Source: Eumeta japonica (Eukaryota > Arthropoda > Insecta > Lepidoptera > Psychidae). From it: 64,000 bases of DNA. The stretch lies in NCBI GenBank assembly GCA_005406025.1, contig BGZK01000287.1:310001-374000 (forward strand), given 5' to 3'. The position numbers were made by a program, and so were the translations under genes. This document shows positions 60,028-64,000 of the stretch, in pieces (position 1 is the first letter of the stretch; every line of letters begins with the position of its first letter). Under the pieces are notes generated by a model. The model had not been told where the DNA came from, did not search any database, and worked only from the letters and a program-made list of their open reading frames with translations.

Positions 60028-60099
60028 GTCTTTTTTTGTCGTTACAATTTTTCAACTCGTTCCGTCCCGTGGTCGTCGGCCAGAGGCGCCTAACTGAGA

Positions 60100-62366
60100 T
60101 TTCGACGAGTGATTGATGACATTTCTGAAATTCTTCAAATTAGAGTACTAAATGCGAAAGCACGAATGGAAAATGAAATATCGCGATGGAACTACTGGGA
60201 AAGAACCATTTTTTCTAAAATGAATTATGTTCTTTGTACTGTCGTTTCGTTACTGTTAAATTAGCTTGGATCAACTGAAAGCTTTAGTTTAATGTTTCAT
60301 ATTTTGAAAAGTCATTTTGTGATGGAGGCGGACCAAAATTCGGACCTTCGAATCAAATTGCATACAGGATTAGAATCTAATCATGTACGAATTGACCGAT
60401 GCATTTTAATTGAAATAAATTAAGCCACGGGCTCCGTGCCTCGAAAAATACTTTAAACACTCGGTCTAGGTCTGAACACCACCAGGCGACGGCGACCGTT
60501 AACGCTCAGTTCGGAGTGTCTTCGTGAGGAAACACTTCCAAATATGTACTATGCATCTGATGGGATACTAAACGGTTAAACGATTTGACCTAAGACAAGT
60601 TGAAGGTGCTTGTAAATTTTAACTATACGGGAAAGAGGAATATCCGGTCGAAGATAATCGGGATTGCTTTTATTTTTTTATATCTATTTCACCACCGATT
60701 TCTTGTTTTATATCAGGGTGATAAAAACTGGGGGGTTAAAAGTGTTATCTTGGCCGACCGCGGGCGTTTTGACAAATGAACTTTGAATGTGGTCGAATGA
60801 AAGTACTCTCTCCATGCTAGGAGAGCACTTCAAGCCAATGTCTTATCGTTTCATGTCATTTATTTGTTGTTGAGAACCTATAACATAATAACAAAGTAGT
60901 ACCCTCAAACGTTGTTAAAAAAAAAGCAACGTTTATAATTCTATTTTCATCTTATTCTTCCAGAGAAGAGAACTAAATAGAGAAATTTCAAAAACAAACC
61001 TCTATCAAAATAAAACTTTTCATCAAAATCGTGAAGGCCGTTTTCGAGATAGCCGTGTATGATTTATACAATAATGCTCACCTAATATAAAAATAAGAAA
61101 TGTTAATTATTTAAGTTATGAGTTAGGTCGTTCTCGGCCGCCGCCGTGGACGCCGGCGGCGGTCAGTGCGTGCGGTTTACAAGATCTTATTGAAGTTCTA
61201 ATTGCCGACGCCGGCGCAGCGCGGTCTGCGTCTACGCGCTGCGGATTGGACCGCCGGTGCATTTCATTTTACTATTTTCAATTTAGAGATTTGACACGAG
61301 TCACGTCAGAGACGAGAAATCAGTGGTATTAATTGTCACATGTTCGTTAGTATAAAACAATATTTCAAAAATTTAAAAACTAACCGCAATACACAAAAAC
61401 TTAAAAGTTGGGTTATAAATTTGAAGAGCAAAAAATAAGTAAATACGTCTAAGACTGACCGAGCTAAATGCATGTTTGTGAAGACAAAAATTTTTTTTTT
61501 TTTTTAATAAAATATCGTGAAAAATGGCACAGAATCATATTATCTTACATAGTACCCAATAACCTATCTATTAAATTAAAGAAAATTTGGAAACAGCTGG
61601 GATACATTTTCAAATAAAATGTATAGAATTATCAGACCTCGGTTACTTCCAACATTTGACGAATAAATGAATAAACGCAGCTCTGTTTAACAAACCGAAG
61701 GCAGGCACAATAACGGGAGTTTCGGTCGGTCTGACAGTGAGAGTTTTATTTAACAATTTGTTAATCTTAAAAAAATTAATCATGTAAGTTGCATAGGTTT
61801 TTTGATAGCCTCTTAAAACCCTTTTATATTGACACGCCATTCGACAGGATTGAAAAAGAATTCTTAAAAATTCCCATTAGACGCCGAAAATTCGCTATTT
61901 TGTTTTTTATAATTGTAATAAAATTAAGGTTATTCAGCTTTATAAATAGAAACATAACGACGTTTAATTCATAAAACTCGACCCAGCCTAAGAAGTATTG
62001 GCTCGGACGAATAAACATGCAGATCAAACAATTATCCTCTTTTTGGCTCTGCCGCATTTGATTAAGAAAAAGCGTTTCAATTAATTGCATAAATGACGAT
62101 TTTGTATATTTCCTTACGAGAACACTTACAAAGGTTTTTCTTTTTTTCTTCAAATGTATTCATTTGACTGATTCGACAAAGAAAATAAAACCTAAAGCAA
62201 TTATAACATCTACCGCACTCGTTTGTCAACACATAAACTTACACATTAGTACGTCGTAAACGGCCTCTAACGATTACGATGCAAATTTGTAATTTGATAT
62301 AGTTATTCATATTAAGTTTGTCTACTTATGTGTTTTTCTGGAAAAATGAAATTAATTTATAAGATA
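60100..62366. other. Upstream flank of the Osiris-like gene, no gene seen
   Basis: No coding pattern. A CpG-rich patch at about 61130-61260 stands out, similar in character to those inside intron 1. The rest is AT-rich. Confidence 0.45.
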
Positions 62367-63449
62367 CTAGCTGCGCCCCGCGGTTTCACCCGCGTGGTGA
62401 TGAAAAATTGTGATAATGATGATAGACAGCGTCTAATTTTTTTGTCAATTTTTCAATATTTGTATATTATTCTGCTATTCGGGACGGGGACAAATCCAAA
62501 AATTAAAAATCATGCAAATCGGTCCAGCTATTCTCCAGTTATAAGTGTTAGAACAATCATATTGTGTAATGTATGTAAATTGGAACTAAGTATTTTTTAA
62601 GATGAACTCGCTAATATGTATTATAGGTATTATAAACGCTATAGTTTGTAAGGATAGATAGGTACGGAAGCATATGATGATTGATGGTAGTGCAAAAGTT
62701 ATAAGTGGCTACTGCAATATACTCCTATAGACTATGTTAAACGACTTATTTTGGTCTGTTTTTGCCATGCAGATTTTGCGATTTAGAAACGCGTGAGCAA
62801 GCCACATAGAGCTGGCCGTGGGAAAAACATGGCGTGCTCAAATGTATGCCTGCTACCTTTATGGTCTGACCCTGCCGCCGGATCGCACCGTAATATCGCG
62901 CACTCGCTTGTCTATCGTCATAACTATTCAAATATTTGTCCAAATGATGTAGTGTATAAGACAAAGTTTATCTAATTTATACACCAAATGCGAAAAAAGT
63001 ATTTATTTTGATATAAGAATCAAGTTGTTACTACCAAATGTGCGTTAGAAATAAATATCAATTTTTCTTATATTCATGGTTCACTATTTTGGCGATAATG
63101 GCATACACATAAAAGATAGATATGTGCTGTCGCGGGCTTATTTTGTAGGACTTTTTAAGATAAACATTTCCCTTATATATTATATACGTGTAATTCCAAC
63201 GGTTTTTGCGGCGCACGCCAGAATAGCTCGCAGATGACAAATTTTTTTCCTACTTACTTAACGCTTATCGTTATATTTTGGATAATTTACACTATATATT
63301 TATAAATTATTGTCTATATGTTATTCTGGTGTGTAAGCTATATTATTGTAAAGTTTCATCAAAATCCACTCAGTAGTCTTAACGTGAAAGAGCAACAAAC
63401 ATACATCCATACATTCTTACAAACTTTCGCGTTTATAATATTAGTAGGA
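62367..63449 (-). mobile_element. Helitron deletion derivative with helicase tail
   Basis: On the minus strand it begins TCCTACTAATATTATAAA (63449 downwards) after an A and ends with a GC-rich hairpin region (GCGGGTGAAACCGCGGGGCG) then CAGCTAG followed by T: the classic A|TC...CTAG|T Helitron insertion. Inside, 62935-62750 encodes the end of a PIF1-like Helitron helicase (GQTIKVAGIHLSTPCFSHGQ, LYVACSRVSK), in the expected orientation just upstream of the 3' end. Most of the Rep/helicase gene is missing, so it is non-autonomous. Confidence 0.82.
62746..62964 (-). pseudogene. Helitron helicase C-terminal fragment
   Basis: A 72-aa frame whose middle carries the conserved PIF1-type block HLSTPCFSHGQLYVACSRVS (helicase motif VI region). 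There is no upstream Rep or Walker motif within the element. It marks this Helitron as derived from an autonomous parent by internal deletion. Confidence 0.8.
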
Positions 63450-64000
63450 TGATATTCCCACGCCAAACTCTAAAAACGCCGAATGAAGCTCTAGACAACC
63501 GAGCTTCACTCGGCGTTTTCAGAATCTGTGTAAAACTCACTCTGAGTGAGTTTTAAACAGATTTTGGATCACCGCTGTTTATTTTGCAGTACTACAGTAT
63601 GCAAATCATTAAAAAGCATAGATAAAAAAGCAGTACAGATGAGGCCAACCGGTTGTCGGCCGGCTGACGAACAGACGGACACGACCACAGTAGCGGGTCT
63701 TTGGCCCGAGGTGAATTGAGGCGGTACCTCAATTCAAGTTTTACATTTTAATACGCCAAATGGCTCCTAATACGAATTTATGTTTTAAATGCCATTGTGT
63801 ACTTTGTCTACAGTAATTTATATTAAAGCTGCTAAACATATTTAAGACAAACAAAAAACAAAACAAGACAATTGTCTCACCTTGGCCGGTTTCATTTTTG
63901 GACAACGAAAGAAATGGCATGGGATTTTTAATCGCATTTAATTGAAACCAAACAGGTGTCATATTACTCGATCTAAATTAGATAAAAATAATGTAAACCA
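63450..64000. other. Right edge, no gene seen
   Basis: Contains a short imperfect palindrome near 63520-63570 (AATCTGTGTAAAACTCACTC then GAGTGAGTTTTAAACAGATT). Open frames are featureless. Confidence 0.5.

Overview
This window is eukaryotic and looks like lepidopteran (moth or butterfly) genomic DNA. It is AT-rich, its exons are short and separated by introns of hundreds to thousands of bases with GT..AG junctions, and its repeats are ones I recognise from Lepidoptera: RTE-type LINE 3' ends, Helitrons with a TC..CTAG structure, and a mariner-like element. There are no bacterial operons, no CRISPR array and no convincing RNA gene. All family assignments come from reading the sequence; no database was searched.

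Layout. 1-5.9 kb: AT-rich DNA with repeat scraps and no gene I can support. 5.9-27.8 kb (+): one long gene for a secreted or membrane-anchored leucine-rich-repeat (LRR) protein of the chaoptin/artichoke type. I could chain 17 coding exons; each of the 16 joints has compatible splice phase and continues the LRR register. It has a signal peptide, a Cys-rich LRRNT cap, many LRRs, an LRRCT cap, a short beta-rich domain and a hydrophobic C-terminus. The LRRCT is interrupted by about 346 bp (26877-27222) that starts with an in-frame stop and has no GT donor, so the last joint is unresolved. Intron 4 holds a 1.2-kb tandem array with a 72-bp unit built of six 12-mers.

28-30.8 kb: convergent intergenic DNA. 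30.8-59.9 kb (-): a second gene, four phase-compatible exons encoding about 229 aa spread over 29 kb. It has a signal peptide and a long central hydrophobic segment; I call it Osiris/DUF1676-like with moderate confidence.

Its second intron is a nest of transposons. A minus-strand RTE LINE (about 41.65 to 34.06 kb) is split by a mariner-like copy (39.84-41.09 kb) and by a two-gene DNA transposon (35.15-39.01 kb). That transposon carries convergent genes: a SAP + SWIM + YqaJ-type nuclease (+) and a THAP + DDE_Tnp_4 transposase (-), the arrangement I associate with ISL2EU/IS4EU elements. Both genes are decayed. Three hairpins, two of them inverted duplications of the LINE's own coding sequence, lie in the same nest. 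The 17.6-kb first intron holds a second, 5'-truncated RTE copy with a MITE inside it, plus GC-rich patches. 60-64 kb: upstream flank of the Osiris-like gene, with a delimited 1.08-kb Helitron deletion derivative.

The two host genes have no visible functional link. The most system-like item is the two-gene DNA transposon.
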